Source: Alcaligenes parafaecalis | GTDB lineage: Bacteria; Pseudomonadota; Gammaproteobacteria; Burkholderiales; Burkholderiaceae_B | Assembly (NCBI RefSeq): GCF_026344135.1 | Contig: NZ_JAPKNA010000004.1 | Span: 248,001-312,000, forward strand | DNA length: 64,000 nucleotides | Direction of reading: 5' to 3' | Shown here: positions 9,260 to 17,875 of the stretch, piece after piece | Position numbering within the stretch: the first letter of the stretch is position 1 | How the letters are laid out: each line of letters opens with the position of its first letter | Notes under the pieces: model-generated | Databases searched by the model: none | The model's input: only the letters and a program-made list of their open reading frames with translations | What the model was told of the DNA's origin: nothing | Made by a program: the position numbers and the translations under genes

Positions 9260-10039
9260 TTAAATATTAGTACCGTTACGCTGTCGATAAACCGACGGCG
9301 ACAAGCCGCTGTACTGACGAAATGCCGTGGCAAAATTGGCTGGATTCACGTACCCGGATTCGACCGCCACATGGGTTACGGCCATATCGGTTTGCCGCAG
9401 CAACTGCATGGCGTAACGCATGCGACTGGAGCGCACGAAATCGTGCACGGTCAAGCCGCAGCTCCCTTTAAAGAGCTCGTTCAGGCGGCGTCCAGTGGTA
9501 CCAAACATCTCCGCCAAGCTTTCGGCCGTCAAGCAATCCGACAGATTGTCTTTTACGTGCTGCTGCACCGCATCAACCAGATGGTGCTGCGGTGGCGGTG
9601 CCGCAAAACCAGTCATAGCGTTGTTTTTGCTTATATTTTCAGCATTTTTCTCAATCTCCCTCAAACCCAGATGCAGGCGAATTCGTTCCATCACTAATTG
9701 CACATTGGTTTGGGACGCAATGAAATCGCGAGCTCCACTTCGCAGGGCCATCAACTGACTATCGGCACACGGAATGGCCGACAAGAACACCACCGGGATA
9801 GCGGCGGTTTGTGGATTGGCACGCAACATGCGCATGAACGTATCGCCCCGCAAACGAGGCAGGTTGTATTCACTCAAGACAAAATCAGGTTGTAAGGACT
9901 GGCATCGTGCCAGGCCCTGCTGGGCATCCAAAGCAAAGCTAATACGAGCAAAACTAGTACGTAATAAAACCAGTAAATCCGCTACTCCAGCCGGTTCTGG
10001 CGCAATAACCAGAATATGAGCTTCAGACGAGACACACAT
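9260..10039 (-). CDS. AraC-type regulator with phosphomimetic-like pseudo-receiver
   Basis: A 259-residue protein. Residues about 8-125 have a receiver fold, but the acidic pocket reads ILVIAPE instead of I-L-V-V-D-D, the phospho-acceptor position in PDFVLSEYNLP is Glu, and the conserved Lys is Ser (GARDFIAS). The last ~100 residues are an AraC/XylS double helix-turn-helix (AESLAEMFGTTGRRLNELFK ... VAVESGYVNPANFATAFRQY). The receiver probably cannot be phosphorylated; the Glu may mimic the active state. The ATG at 10039 is preceded by AAAGGTGG at good spacing; a TTG further upstream (10066) is less likely. It sits directly upstream of the giant adhesin on the same strand and is a good candidate for its activator (inference). 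Confidence 0.85.
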   Translation of the reverse strand: MCVSSEAHILVIAPEPAGVADLLVLLRTSFARISFALDAQQGLARCQSLQPDFVLSEYNLPRLRGDTFMRMLRANPQTAAIPVVFLSAIPCADSQLMALRSGARDFIASQTNVQLVMERIRLHLGLREIEKNAENISKNNAMTGFAAPPPQHHLVDAVQQHVKDNLSDCLTAESLAEMFGTTGRRLNELFKGSCGLTVHDFVRSSRMRYAMQLLRQTDMAVTHVAVESGYVNPANFATAFRQYSGLSPSVYRQRNGTNI

Positions 10040-10066
10040 AAGCAATCCACCTTTGGAGACAGACAA

Positions 10067-10319
10067 GTTTGTGTTGTTCCAAGCTGACGGTAATTCTAAT
10101 AATTAAAATTGCTTATACATTAAGGCTCTATTTTTCTGACACCCCATATTTCCATTTATTTCCACAGCAAAAGTTACATTATTTCAGATCATTTCTTTTA
10201 AAACCTATTAAATGCTGCCCAAAACTGCAATGAAGCGAAAACCAGGCTTCATTAAATTCAATTATTTGTCTTTTGTTTCTAATCGGTAAATTAGGAATCA
10301 AAACAATACCCAAGTACAC
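10067..10319. other. AT-rich intergenic region upstream of the AraC-type regulator
   Basis: About 250 bases with no open frame of note. It contains long A/T stretches near 10080-10320 and must hold the promoter of the regulator gene. No operator or repeat was recognised. Confidence 0.4.
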
Positions 10320-10346
10320 AAATAAAAACCCCGCAGCAGCGGGGTT
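10320..10346 (-). terminator. Rho-independent terminator of the adenylyltransferase gene
   Basis: An 8-bp stem AACCCCGC / GCGGGGTT (10327-10334 and 10339-10346) with loop AGCA is followed on the minus strand by a T-rich run (TTTTTATT). It lies 24 bases after the stop at 10371. Confidence 0.88.
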
Positions 10347-10370
10347 GATCATGTTGAGCCGGGTCAGAAC

Positions 10371-11252
10371 TTAAGGATTAGGCGCGTTGGCATAGCCCGC
10401 CCGCGCCAGAACACCCAAAGGACCAATTTGACGTACCAGGTCGATTTGCTCGGGGGTACGGACATAAATGCAGCCTGCATACGAGAGTGCATTAACCGAA
10501 ATACCGTCGACCAATTCCATACTGCGGGGCACCAATAACAACCAGCCCTGCCCCACCAACATATTGTGTGGTGGCAGCAAGTCATCTTCTGCAGGCACCA
10601 GGCCCAATTCATTGCAGGCTATACGGTAAGAGCTCAAAAGACTGACGTTTAATGCTTCTGGGTCATTCGTATCCTGCAAACGCACAAAGCAATGCTCAAA
10701 GGCCAGCGCTGGGTGTTTATGCACACTGCCCGCAGCGGCCTGGGCCGGGAGCTTGTCCAGATACAAGGCCAGCGAACCATTGGTGTCTGCCTGGGGAATC
10801 CATTGTGTATGTTTGTGGCGCTGGCTGGCTCCGGCCGGGCCACCACCGTTATAAAAGCCCAGGCCACCCTGCACAGCCAGAAAGTCAGCCAGAATTCGAA
10901 AATCGATATCGCGCAAGGGGCTGAGCTGTTCGGAAAAGACCTTATCGGCCAGTACCAGATGCAAATCACAGACCGCAAACTTGTTCAGCACAATATTGTG
11001 TGTGCCGCTGGCATCGTCCACCGTCAGCGCCGGGGCCGGTGGCAGAAAGGGGTTGAAGTTGGGATCACGCGGCCCGCCTGGAATCGAGACGCTGGCCGCA
11101 TCCTTAGCCGCCAGAGTGGACACCCAACGCACGAAAAATGTCAGTCCCTGATCCTGCATCAGCTCTTCCTGAGCTTGCACGGGCAACAAATCACCGCTGG
11201 CCAGCGCAGCCTGGCTCAGTTGGTCCAGGCGTTGCAAAATTTCCTTGCTCAC
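10371..11252 (-). CDS. ATP adenylyltransferase / Ap4A phosphorylase-like (HIT superfamily)
   Basis: A 293-residue protein of the Ap4A phosphorylase branch of the HIT superfamily, which splits diadenosine tetraphosphate with phosphate to ATP and ADP, or runs in reverse. The signature GGGPAGASQRHKHTQWIP holds the His-x-His-x-Gln catalytic motif. The C-terminal half has the accessory domain of the family (PPHNMLVGQGWLLLVPRS). I favour the GTG start at 11252, which has GAGGAG nine bases upstream; an ATG at 11324 would add 24 residues rich in Arg/Tyr that overlap the promoter of the divergent gene. It stands alone, divergent from the RidA pair. The exact nucleotide substrate is not visible. Confidence 0.82.
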   Translation of the reverse strand: MSKEILQRLDQLSQAALASGDLLPVQAQEELMQDQGLTFFVRWVSTLAAKDAASVSIPGGPRDPNFNPFLPPAPALTVDDASGTHNIVLNKFAVCDLHLVLADKVFSEQLSPLRDIDFRILADFLAVQGGLGFYNGGGPAGASQRHKHTQWIPQADTNGSLALYLDKLPAQAAAGSVHKHPALAFEHCFVRLQDTNDPEALNVSLLSSYRIACNELGLVPAEDDLLPPHNMLVGQGWLLLVPRSMELVDGISVNALSYAGCIYVRTPEQIDLVRQIGPLGVLARAGYANAPNP

Positions 11253-11369
11253 GTCGTCTCGCTCCTCATTTGAAGTTGTATAGTGACGCCTTATTGTAGG
11301 CAAGAGACGCGAATAAACGCGCATTGCTGCCTAGTCCGAATTTTCCACCATCCCTATCAGGAGTACTCC

Positions 11370-11747
11370 ATGTCCGGTATCCGCCGTATTGCCAGCCCAC
11401 TGCCACTGCCCTTCTCGCGTGCAACCATGGCTGGCGGCTTTCTGTTCTTGTCCGGCCAGATTCCTTACGACGCCCAAGGCGAAGTGGTGCGCGGTTCCAT
11501 CCAGGACCAGACCCACGCCGTGTTTGACCGCCTGATCGAAGGCCTGGCTCTGGCTGACGCTACCCTGGCTGATGTGGTCAAAGCCACTGTCTGGCTGTCC
11601 GATATGGCGCTCTTTGCCGACTTCAACAAAGTCTACGCCGAGCGTTTTGGCGACACCCTGCCTACCCGCTCGCTGGTTGAAGCCAAGCTGGCCAAAAGCG
11701 TTGACGTCGAAATCGAAGTGCAGGCCTGGCTGGGCGATCGCGCCTAA
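11370..11747 (+). CDS. RidA family enamine/imine deaminase (cytosolic)
   Basis: A 125-residue member of the RidA/YjgF/UK114 family, which hydrolyses reactive enamines and imines made by PLP enzymes and so protects other PLP enzymes. It has the family core FLFLSGQIP, then VVKATVWLSD, and the C-terminal block PTRSLVEAKLAKSVDVEIE, where the Arg and the last Glu are the conserved active-site residues. The ATG at 11370 follows AGGAG at six bases. It is followed after 92 bp by a close paralogue with a signal peptide. No transmembrane segment or export signal is seen here. Confidence 0.93.
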   Translation: MSGIRRIASPLPLPFSRATMAGGFLFLSGQIPYDAQGEVVRGSIQDQTHAVFDRLIEGLALADATLADVVKATVWLSDMALFADFNKVYAERFGDTLPTRSLVEAKLAKSVDVEIEVQAWLGDRA

Positions 11748-11839
11748 GCAGCCTTAAGGCCGACGGGCCGTCACACAAATTAACGCGACCCTGCCATAGC
11801 TATGGCACACTGAATTCACCTCATCCAAGGAGAGTTCTG

Positions 11840-12334
11840 ATGCGTTTACTTGCTTCGGCCCGTCCCATCTTGCTGGCTTGTTCTGTATTAGGCCTGGGCA
11901 TCAGCAGTGCCTACGCGGCAGACCCCGGCAAGACCGCAGAACCGACTGCGATCAAACGCTATCTGGGCGATTCAGACATGCCCTTTTCCCGCGCCGTGCA
12001 GGCCGGGGACTTTCTGTTCCTGTCCGGGCAAATCCCGCTGAACGAAAAGGGCGAGATTGTGCGTGGCAGTATTGAAGACCAGACCAATGCCACGCTAGAC
12101 CGGATTGAAGAGACGCTGAAACTGGCCGGTGCCGACCTCAGCCATGTCGTCAAAGCGACGGTCTATCTGTCCGATATTGCCTTGTACGACCAGTTCAACA
12201 AAACCTATAAAGAACGCTTGGGCAGCAACTTCCCGACCCGTTCTCTAGTGCAGGCCAAATTGGCTGGCGGTGTGGATGTTGAAATCGAATTCCAGGCCTG
12301 GATGGGCGCTAAAACTAGCCCCGCCAAACACTGA
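11840..12334 (+). CDS. Exported RidA family protein
   Basis: A 164-residue RidA homologue with an N-terminal signal peptide (hydrophobic ILLACSVLGLGISS, cleavage likely after AYA, about residue 26), so it should act in the periplasm. The mature part is very similar to the preceding cytosolic RidA: FLFLSGQIPLNEKGEIVRGSIEDQT, VVKATVYLSD and PTRSLVQAKLAGGVDVEIE, keeping the active-site Arg and Glu. The ATG follows AAGGAGAGTTCTG. The pair probably arose by tandem duplication followed by gain of an export signal (inference). What imine-forming metabolite it would meet outside the cytosol is unknown. Confidence 0.92.
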   Translation: MRLLASARPILLACSVLGLGISSAYAADPGKTAEPTAIKRYLGDSDMPFSRAVQAGDFLFLSGQIPLNEKGEIVRGSIEDQTNATLDRIEETLKLAGADLSHVVKATVYLSDIALYDQFNKTYKERLGSNFPTRSLVQAKLAGGVDVEIEFQAWMGAKTSPAKH

Positions 12335-12479
12335 TACAGGGCACTTACTATAGCTAATTCGATATAAGCAGCCCGCTTACAGTCCGGCTGCCTTGTATGG
12401 CACACTAGCACCCTTGGCCAGACCCTTTACCCGCGCCAGGCTTACCGCCTGGCGTTTTCGTGCCTTTACGGAAAATCTC

Positions 12480-12830
12480 ATGATCTACGCGATTACCGCC
12501 CTGTTCGCCTTTCAGTTACTAGGCGAAATCCTGGTGCAGACGCTGTCTCTGCCACTGCCGGGCCCCTTGGCTGGCATGTTGCTGCTGGCCGCTGCCCTGT
12601 TTATTCGTGGTGGCGTACCTGCCTCCCTGGAGAGCACCGCCAGCGTCATGTTACAGAACCTGATGTTGCTGTTCATACCGGCAGTTGCCGGAGTGATGTT
12701 GTATTTTGATCGGGTCGCCGATGAATGGCAGCCCTTTTTGATCGCCACTCTGGGCGGCACCGTCATCACCATGGTGGTCACGGCTGTGGTACTGAATCGT
12801 CTGCTTAAAAACCGCCAGGAAGAAGAATAA
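12480..12830 (+). CDS. CidA/LrgA family holin-like protein
   Basis: A 116-residue, four-helix inner-membrane protein. The motif LPLPGPLAGMLLL near residues 20-33 is the hallmark of the CidA/LrgA family. Such proteins work with a CidB/LrgB partner in murein-hydrolase export, cell-death control or pyruvate transport. The ATG at 12480 is chosen because upstream in-frame codons encode an Arg-rich non-membrane stretch. Its stop overlaps the start of the next gene by one base (TAATG), so the two are translationally coupled. Confidence 0.92.
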   Translation: MIYAITALFAFQLLGEILVQTLSLPLPGPLAGMLLLAAALFIRGGVPASLESTASVMLQNLMLLFIPAVAGVMLYFDRVADEWQPFLIATLGGTVITMVVTAVVLNRLLKNRQEEE

Positions 12831-13564
12831 TGACGGACGGACTTTTTCAAATCTGGGTCTTTCTGTCCAGCTCGCCCCTGCTATGGCTGACCCTAACCTG
12901 CTCAATCTATGCAGGCTCAGTGTGGCTTTACCGCAAATCCGGCAGCAGCCCCTTTCTGCTGCCTATTCTGGTTTCGGTCATTGCCATTGTGGCTTTGCTC
13001 CTGTTAACACGCACGCCCTACCCCGTCTATTTTGAGGGTGCAAAATTCATCCACTTTCTGATTGGCCCGGCAACAGTGGCCCTGGCCGTGCCGCTCTATA
13101 GCCAGTTACGTCAACTGCGCAAGATCTGGAAGCCTCTGACCATTGCCTTGCTGATTGGCTCGGTCACCGCTATTTTCAGCACGGTATTGATTGCCTGGGC
13201 CTTGGGTGGTTCGGCAGAAACCATTATGTCCGTCGCCCCGCGTTCAGCCACCATGCCTATTGCCATGGCCTTGGCGGAACAGTTCGGTGGACAGCCTTCT
13301 TTGGCTGCCGTAGCCGTTGCTATTACCGGGATTGCAGGCACCATCATGGCGCGCCCGCTATTGAATCTGCTGCGTATTGATCGCCCTGAGGCCCGGGGCT
13401 TTGCAGTGGGCGTGACAGCACACGCTATTGGCACCGCCCGCGCCTTGCAGGTTCATGAAACCATTGGCGCGTTCTCTGCGATTGGTCTGAGCCTGAACGG
13501 CATCATGACAGCCGTATTGGTGCCCTTCGTGCCCATTGTGTTGCGCTGGTTGGGCGTAGCCTGA
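12830..13564 (+). CDS. CidB/LrgB family membrane protein
   Basis: A 244-residue polytopic inner-membrane protein of the LrgB family. Family motifs are FIHFLIGPATVALAVPLY, ITMSVAPRSATMPIA-like APRSATMPIAMALAEQFGG, and AVGVTAHAIGTARA. Overlaps the CidA-like gene by one base. Members act as partners of CidA/LrgA holin-like proteins or form pyruvate/glycolate transporters; which role applies here cannot be told. It converges on the TRIC-like gene with only 23 bp between stops, and no terminator is evident in that gap. Confidence 0.95.
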   Translation: MTDGLFQIWVFLSSSPLLWLTLTCSIYAGSVWLYRKSGSSPFLLPILVSVIAIVALLLLTRTPYPVYFEGAKFIHFLIGPATVALAVPLYSQLRQLRKIWKPLTIALLIGSVTAIFSTVLIAWALGGSAETIMSVAPRSATMPIAMALAEQFGGQPSLAAVAVAITGIAGTIMARPLLNLLRIDRPEARGFAVGVTAHAIGTARALQVHETIGAFSAIGLSLNGIMTAVLVPFVPIVLRWLGVA

Positions 13565-13587
13565 GGCTATAAGCAGGAAAGCTGGCT

Positions 13588-14205
13588 CTAGCGCCACTCG
13601 TCACGGTAGACGAAGCGGGGCATCTGCCAATTGCGGTGCAGAGCCAGCATACGGAAGCTCAAACCAATAATCATGGGGCCCAGCAGGGTCACATAAGGGT
13701 GCCAATCCAGATGCTGAGCACCAAGATACAGAGCGCCGGTCAGCATGGACACGCTGGCGTACATCTCCTTGCGCAATAACAAGGGGATGTCATTACACAA
13801 GATGTCACGCAAGACGCCGCCTGCACAGCCGGTAATCATGCCGCTCAGCAGAACCACGGTAATCGGCAGCTTCATTTCCAGAGCGATCTGACAGCCAATA
13901 ACGGTAAAGACCACCAAACCCATCGCATCCAGCAACAGGAACAGGCTGTGCAGACGCCGCATGATAGGCGCGATCAACGCCGTCAGAATCGCTGCTCCAG
14001 CGGTAATCCACAGATATTCTGGATGTTGAACCCAAGTCAGCGGGTAATGCCCTAAAAGCACGTCCCGCACGGAGCCACCACCCAGGGCGGTGACACAGGC
14101 AATGGTGCACACCCCCACCCAGTCCATATCACGGCGACCGGCAGCTAAAGCGGCGGTCATGGCCTCGGCAGTAATGGCAATAATGTAGAGAATAAGTAAG
14201 AGCAT
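13588..14205 (-). CDS. TRIC-like channel / UPF0126 membrane protein
   Basis: A 205-residue protein with about seven hydrophobic helices and two inverted structural repeats, each carrying a glycine-rich motif: ALGGGSVRDVLLG near residue 45 and CAGGVLRDIL near residue 130. This is the UPF0126 / YicG-YadS pattern, shown for some members to form trimeric cation channels or glycine transporters. It lies eight bases downstream of ampG on the same strand and is probably co-transcribed. The substrate here is unknown. Confidence 0.92.
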   Translation of the reverse strand: MLLLILYIIAITAEAMTAALAAGRRDMDWVGVCTIACVTALGGGSVRDVLLGHYPLTWVQHPEYLWITAGAAILTALIAPIMRRLHSLFLLLDAMGLVVFTVIGCQIALEMKLPITVVLLSGMITGCAGGVLRDILCNDIPLLLRKEMYASVSMLTGALYLGAQHLDWHPYVTLLGPMIIGLSFRMLALHRNWQMPRFVYRDEWR

Positions 14206-14213
14206 GATATTTT

Positions 14214-15443
14214 TTAAGCATCAAGCTGTTGAATAAGACTTCGATAGCAACGCAGCATCAGCAAGCCAGGCACAGCGATAAAGACGGTACAAATAAAGAA
14301 ACCCGGCCAGCCCAAAGACTCCACCAGCACTGGCGTCAAGGGCCCTGCCAAATAGGTGCGCCCCACGGCCGACAAGGCCGACAACAGTGCAAATTGAGTG
14401 GCCGAATAGGTCCGATTACACAAAGCCATCAACAGCGCGACAAACGCCGCTGTACCCAGGCCACCACACAGGTTTTCCAGACCGACCACAAAACCCATCA
14501 GCCACATGGAGGGCGCGGGCTCAATCGCGATCAACCAATAGCCCAGGTTGGAGACAGCCTGCAAAATACCGAAAATCATCAAGGCTCGGTAAAGCCCCAG
14601 GCGAGCCATGATTGCCCCGCCCATCAAGGCGCCGACCACCGTGGCCGCCAAACCAAACACCTTATTGATCGTGCCAACTTCAGACAGGGTGAAACCGGCG
14701 GCCCGAATCAGGAAGGTGGTGGACAAAGCTCCGGCAAAGGCGTCGCCCAACTTGTAGAGCACGATCAGCGCCAGGATGCTCCAGGCACCGGGACGGGAGA
14801 AAAAATCCGCCAAAGGCGCGACCACAGCTTCAGACAAACTGCGCGGCGGGCGGCTTTGTTCTTGCGGGTCCGGAGAAATCAAGGTTACCAGCGCACACAG
14901 CGCCATGAACCCGCCCATCAAGAAATAGGTATTAGACCAACCCAGCCAGCGGTCAGCCAGAATCAGAGCCAGGCCACCGGACACAATCATGGCAATGCGA
15001 TAACCCATCACCTTGACTGCGGCCCCCGCGGCCCGCTCGTGCGCCTGCAGCACATCCGTGCAATAGGCATCGAAGGCTATGTCCTGCGTGGCCGACAAGA
15101 AGGCCACCCACACCGCCAGCAAGGCCAGCGCCGTCAGATTTACGGAAGGGGAAAACAGACCCATGGCCGCAATAGACGCCGCCAACAATAATTGGGTAAC
15201 TAGTATCCAGCCGCGCCTGCGTCCCATGAAAGGCGGCGCGTAGCGGTCAATCAAGGGAGCCCAGAGAAACTTGAGTGTGTAGGCCGAGCCGACCAGGGTT
15301 AGAAACCCGATCTCGGTCAACGATATATTTTCAACCGTTGCCCAGGCCTGCAACGTGCCTGAAACCAGGGCCAGAGGCAGGCCACTGGCGAACCCCAGAA
15401 TCAGCAAAGGCAAGACTCGGGGACTGGTATAGACACGGGACAC
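14214..15443 (-). CDS. ampG: Muropeptide permease AmpG (MFS)
   Basis: A 409-residue, twelve-helix transporter of the AmpG family, which carries anhydromuropeptides from periplasm to cytosol for cell-wall recycling and indirectly controls beta-lactamase induction. Typical features are PLLILGFASGLPLALVSGTL at the N terminus, FLWAPLIDRY in the first loop and SATQDIAFDAYCTDVL in the fourth helix. The start is a GTG at 15443. It is followed by the TRIC-like gene and preceded, after 17 bp, by metW, all on the minus strand; no functional link to metW is apparent. Confidence 0.93.
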   Translation of the reverse strand: MSRVYTSPRVLPLLILGFASGLPLALVSGTLQAWATVENISLTEIGFLTLVGSAYTLKFLWAPLIDRYAPPFMGRRRGWILVTQLLLAASIAAMGLFSPSVNLTALALLAVWVAFLSATQDIAFDAYCTDVLQAHERAAGAAVKVMGYRIAMIVSGGLALILADRWLGWSNTYFLMGGFMALCALVTLISPDPQEQSRPPRSLSEAVVAPLADFFSRPGAWSILALIVLYKLGDAFAGALSTTFLIRAAGFTLSEVGTINKVFGLAATVVGALMGGAIMARLGLYRALMIFGILQAVSNLGYWLIAIEPAPSMWLMGFVVGLENLCGGLGTAAFVALLMALCNRTYSATQFALLSALSAVGRTYLAGPLTPVLVESLGWPGFFICTVFIAVPGLLMLRCYRSLIQQLDA

Positions 15444-15460
15444 GTCAGGCCTTATTAGCG

Positions 15461-16087
15461 CTAAGCAGCAAGATGAGGGGATTCAAAACGATACATGGCC
15501 AAAGTACTGCGCCAACCCCGCAAAAAGCGCACCGTGCTGCTGCCATTGAAGGCTGCACTATCCAGAATACGAACACCCACAGCCTGGGCCAGATCCTGAA
15601 AGTCTTTCATGGTGCACAAATGGATGTTGGGCGTGTTGTACCACTGGTAAGGCATTTCGCCGGTTACCGGCATGCGTCCGCGCAAAATGCTCCAGCCATG
15701 CGGCCAATAACCGAAGTTAGGAAACGAGACGATACCATACCGCGCCACCCGGGCCATCTCGCGCAGAATGTGCTCGGTATGGTGCATGGACTGCAATGTC
15801 TTGGACAGGACGACGGTATCAAACTGCTGGTCGCTGAACAGCGCCAGCCCTTTTTCCAAGTCCTGCTGGATCACGTTGACGCCACGGCGCACCGAGGCAA
15901 TCACGAACTGATCATTCAGTTCGACACCCGTTCCGACGACCTGGTGCGTATCACGCAGATGCGCCAGCAAGGTGCCATCGTTACAGCCCAGATCCAGCAC
16001 TCGCGAACCTGGCTCAATCCATTGCGCAATACGCAGCAAGTCCGGTCTTAACATGGCGGGATCCACCTGAGTCTGCAGCTTAGTCAT
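15461..16087 (-). CDS. metW: Methionine biosynthesis protein MetW
   Basis: A 208-residue SAM-methyltransferase-like protein with the SAM-binding loop VLDLGCNDGTLL near residue 35, and the MetW-specific string LSKTLQSMHHTEHILREMARV. MetW is paired with MetX in many Proteobacteria and supports the homoserine acyltransferase step. The start overlaps the metX stop by four bases (ATGA), a sign of translational coupling. Confidence 0.96.
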   Translation of the reverse strand: MTKLQTQVDPAMLRPDLLRIAQWIEPGSRVLDLGCNDGTLLAHLRDTHQVVGTGVELNDQFVIASVRRGVNVIQQDLEKGLALFSDQQFDTVVLSKTLQSMHHTEHILREMARVARYGIVSFPNFGYWPHGWSILRGRMPVTGEMPYQWYNTPNIHLCTMKDFQDLAQAVGVRILDSAAFNGSSTVRFLRGWRSTLAMYRFESPHLAA

Positions 16088-17328
16088 TCTGCCAACACCC
16101 CTGTAGTGCGCGTACGCGCGGGCAAGCCCAAATTAGCGGCGATCTGGTCATAGTATCCCTGCACAACGGCGTGGTAACGCGGGTCTTCCAGCAAGAAGGC
16201 ATCATGACCATGTGGTGCATCGATTTCGGCGTAGGTCACCTGACGCTGATTGCGCAGCAAGGCCTGCACAATCTCACGCGAACGCTCGGGCGAGAAACGC
16301 CAGTCCGTGGTGAAAGACACCAGCAGGAACTTGGCCAGCACTTTTTCCAGCGCCTTGACCAGGTCACCCTGAAACTGACGCGAAGGGTCAAAATAATCCA
16401 GCGCCCGCGTAATGATCAGATAAGTATTGGCGTCAAAATAACGCGAAAACTTCTCGCCTTGATAACGCAAATAGGATTCGACCTCGAATTCCACACCGTA
16501 GTTGTAGTGGTATTCGCCGCCTTGAGCAGGCGCACGCTGGTTACGGCCAAATTTTTCGGCCATGACGGTATCGGACAAGTAGGTGATGTGACCCACCATG
16601 CGGGCAACGCCCAGACCAGCTTTGGGCACTACACCGTGCTCGTAATAATTACCGCCGTGAAACTGCGGGTCAGACAAAATGGCGCTACGGGCCACTTCGT
16701 TAAAAGCAATGTTCTGGGCAGACAGGCGCGGTGTGCTGGCAATAACCACGCAGTTTTCCACGCGCTCCGGGCAGCTAATGGCCCAGCTCAAGGCCTGCAT
16801 GCCACCTAAAGAACCACCCATAACGGCAGCAAACTTGCGGATGCCGAAGTAGTCCGCCAAACGGGCCTGGGCGCGAACCCAGTCTTCCACCGTCAGAACA
16901 GGAAACTCGGAGCCCCAGGGCTTGCCAGTAGCAGGATTGGTACTGGACGGGCCGGTAGAGCCAAAGCAGGAGCCAATATTATTGACGCCAATCACAAAAA
17001 AGCGATCCGTATCAACGGCTTTGCCCGGGCCGACCATATTGTCCCACCAGCCTATGCTTTTGGGATCGTCGTCGTAATAACCGGCAACGTGATGCGAGGC
17101 GTTCAGTGCATGACACACTAGCACCGCATTGCTGCGTTCTTCGTTCAGGGTGCCGTAGGTTTCGACTGCCAGCTCGTAGCTGGGCAGCACTTGCCCGCTG
17201 CGCAGGTGCAGGGGTTCGTCAAAGGCGATAAGTTCGGCATGTACAGGGCCCACGGAACCTTCGGGGATCAATCCGCAGGATGGGCTAAGGGCGCCAGCGT
17301 TGGCGCTAGGGACGGAATCAGTGGCCAT
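16084..17328 (-). CDS. metX: Homoserine O-acyltransferase MetX
   Basis: A 414-residue alpha/beta-hydrolase-fold enzyme that activates homoserine by acyl transfer, the first committed step of methionine synthesis. The nucleophile elbow GGSLGGMQ puts the catalytic Ser at residue 173; VCHALNASHHVAG and VNNIGSCFGSTGPSS are family signatures; the His of the triad is in PHGHDAFLLEDPRY near the C terminus. Whether the donor is acetyl- or succinyl-CoA cannot be settled by eye; several proteobacterial MetX proteins that pair with MetW use succinyl-CoA. The ATG follows AGAGG. No SAM-type riboswitch was recognised in the 250-bp leader. Confidence 0.96.
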   Translation of the reverse strand: MATDSVPSANAGALSPSCGLIPEGSVGPVHAELIAFDEPLHLRSGQVLPSYELAVETYGTLNEERSNAVLVCHALNASHHVAGYYDDDPKSIGWWDNMVGPGKAVDTDRFFVIGVNNIGSCFGSTGPSSTNPATGKPWGSEFPVLTVEDWVRAQARLADYFGIRKFAAVMGGSLGGMQALSWAISCPERVENCVVIASTPRLSAQNIAFNEVARSAILSDPQFHGGNYYEHGVVPKAGLGVARMVGHITYLSDTVMAEKFGRNQRAPAQGGEYHYNYGVEFEVESYLRYQGEKFSRYFDANTYLIITRALDYFDPSRQFQGDLVKALEKVLAKFLLVSFTTDWRFSPERSREIVQALLRNQRQVTYAEIDAPHGHDAFLLEDPRYHAVVQGYYDQIAANLGLPARTRTTGVLAE

Positions 17329-17581
17329 CAGGACCTCTTTAGCTGGATTTATGGAGCGCCCGCAAGCGGATCAGGCAAATCGGCGCAAAACGTATAAGAC
17401 AAAATTCTAGCATCGCTGCGGCGCGGCGTCCAAATCGACCAGCCGGGATCGATTCAGAACTCTGGACAAAGGTAATGTCAGCGAAAAGACAATGCTTTGA
17501 TTTACATCATTATTTTCACGCACATCTGTCTGCCAGCTAAGCTAAATTTGAGTACATTGGCCCGACGTCTACCACGAATGC

Positions 17582-17875
17582 ATGAGGAATGGCTTTACCG
17601 TGACGCATTTAACTGCACGCGAGCAGTCCTGCCTGAACTGGGCTGCCCATGGCAAGACTAGCTGGGAAATCAGCATCATCCTGGGCATCACTGAACGCAC
17701 GATCAACTTCCACTTCCAGAACGCCTACGCCAAGCTTGGCGTCTATAGCCGTCAGGCTGCCATTACCCTGGCCTTGCAACAGCACCTGATCAGCGGCGAC
17801 CCGGCTAGCGAGCTAGGCCGTCAAAGAACACCTTTGCCTGTGCCGCGTCCGGGGCCTTCCCGGAATCCGTCATAA
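17582..17875 (+). CDS. Stand-alone LuxR/GerE-type HTH protein
   Basis: A 97-residue protein that is almost wholly a LuxR C-terminal DNA-binding domain: LTAREQSCLNWAAHGKTSWEISIILGI, then TERTINFHFQNAYAKLGV. It lacks the autoinducer or receiver domain usual in the family, and no remnant of such a domain is seen upstream. The start may be the ATG at 17582 or a GTG at 17600 that has AGGA eleven bases before it. The Pro/Arg-rich tail (from about residue 75) overlaps the 3' end of the opposite-strand lipoprotein gene by 71 bp. Resembles the DNA-binding domain of quorum-sensing LuxR proteins; its target is unknown. Confidence 0.8.
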   Translation: MRNGFTVTHLTAREQSCLNWAAHGKTSWEISIILGITERTINFHFQNAYAKLGVYSRQAAITLALQQHLISGDPASELGRQRTPLPVPRPGPSRNPS

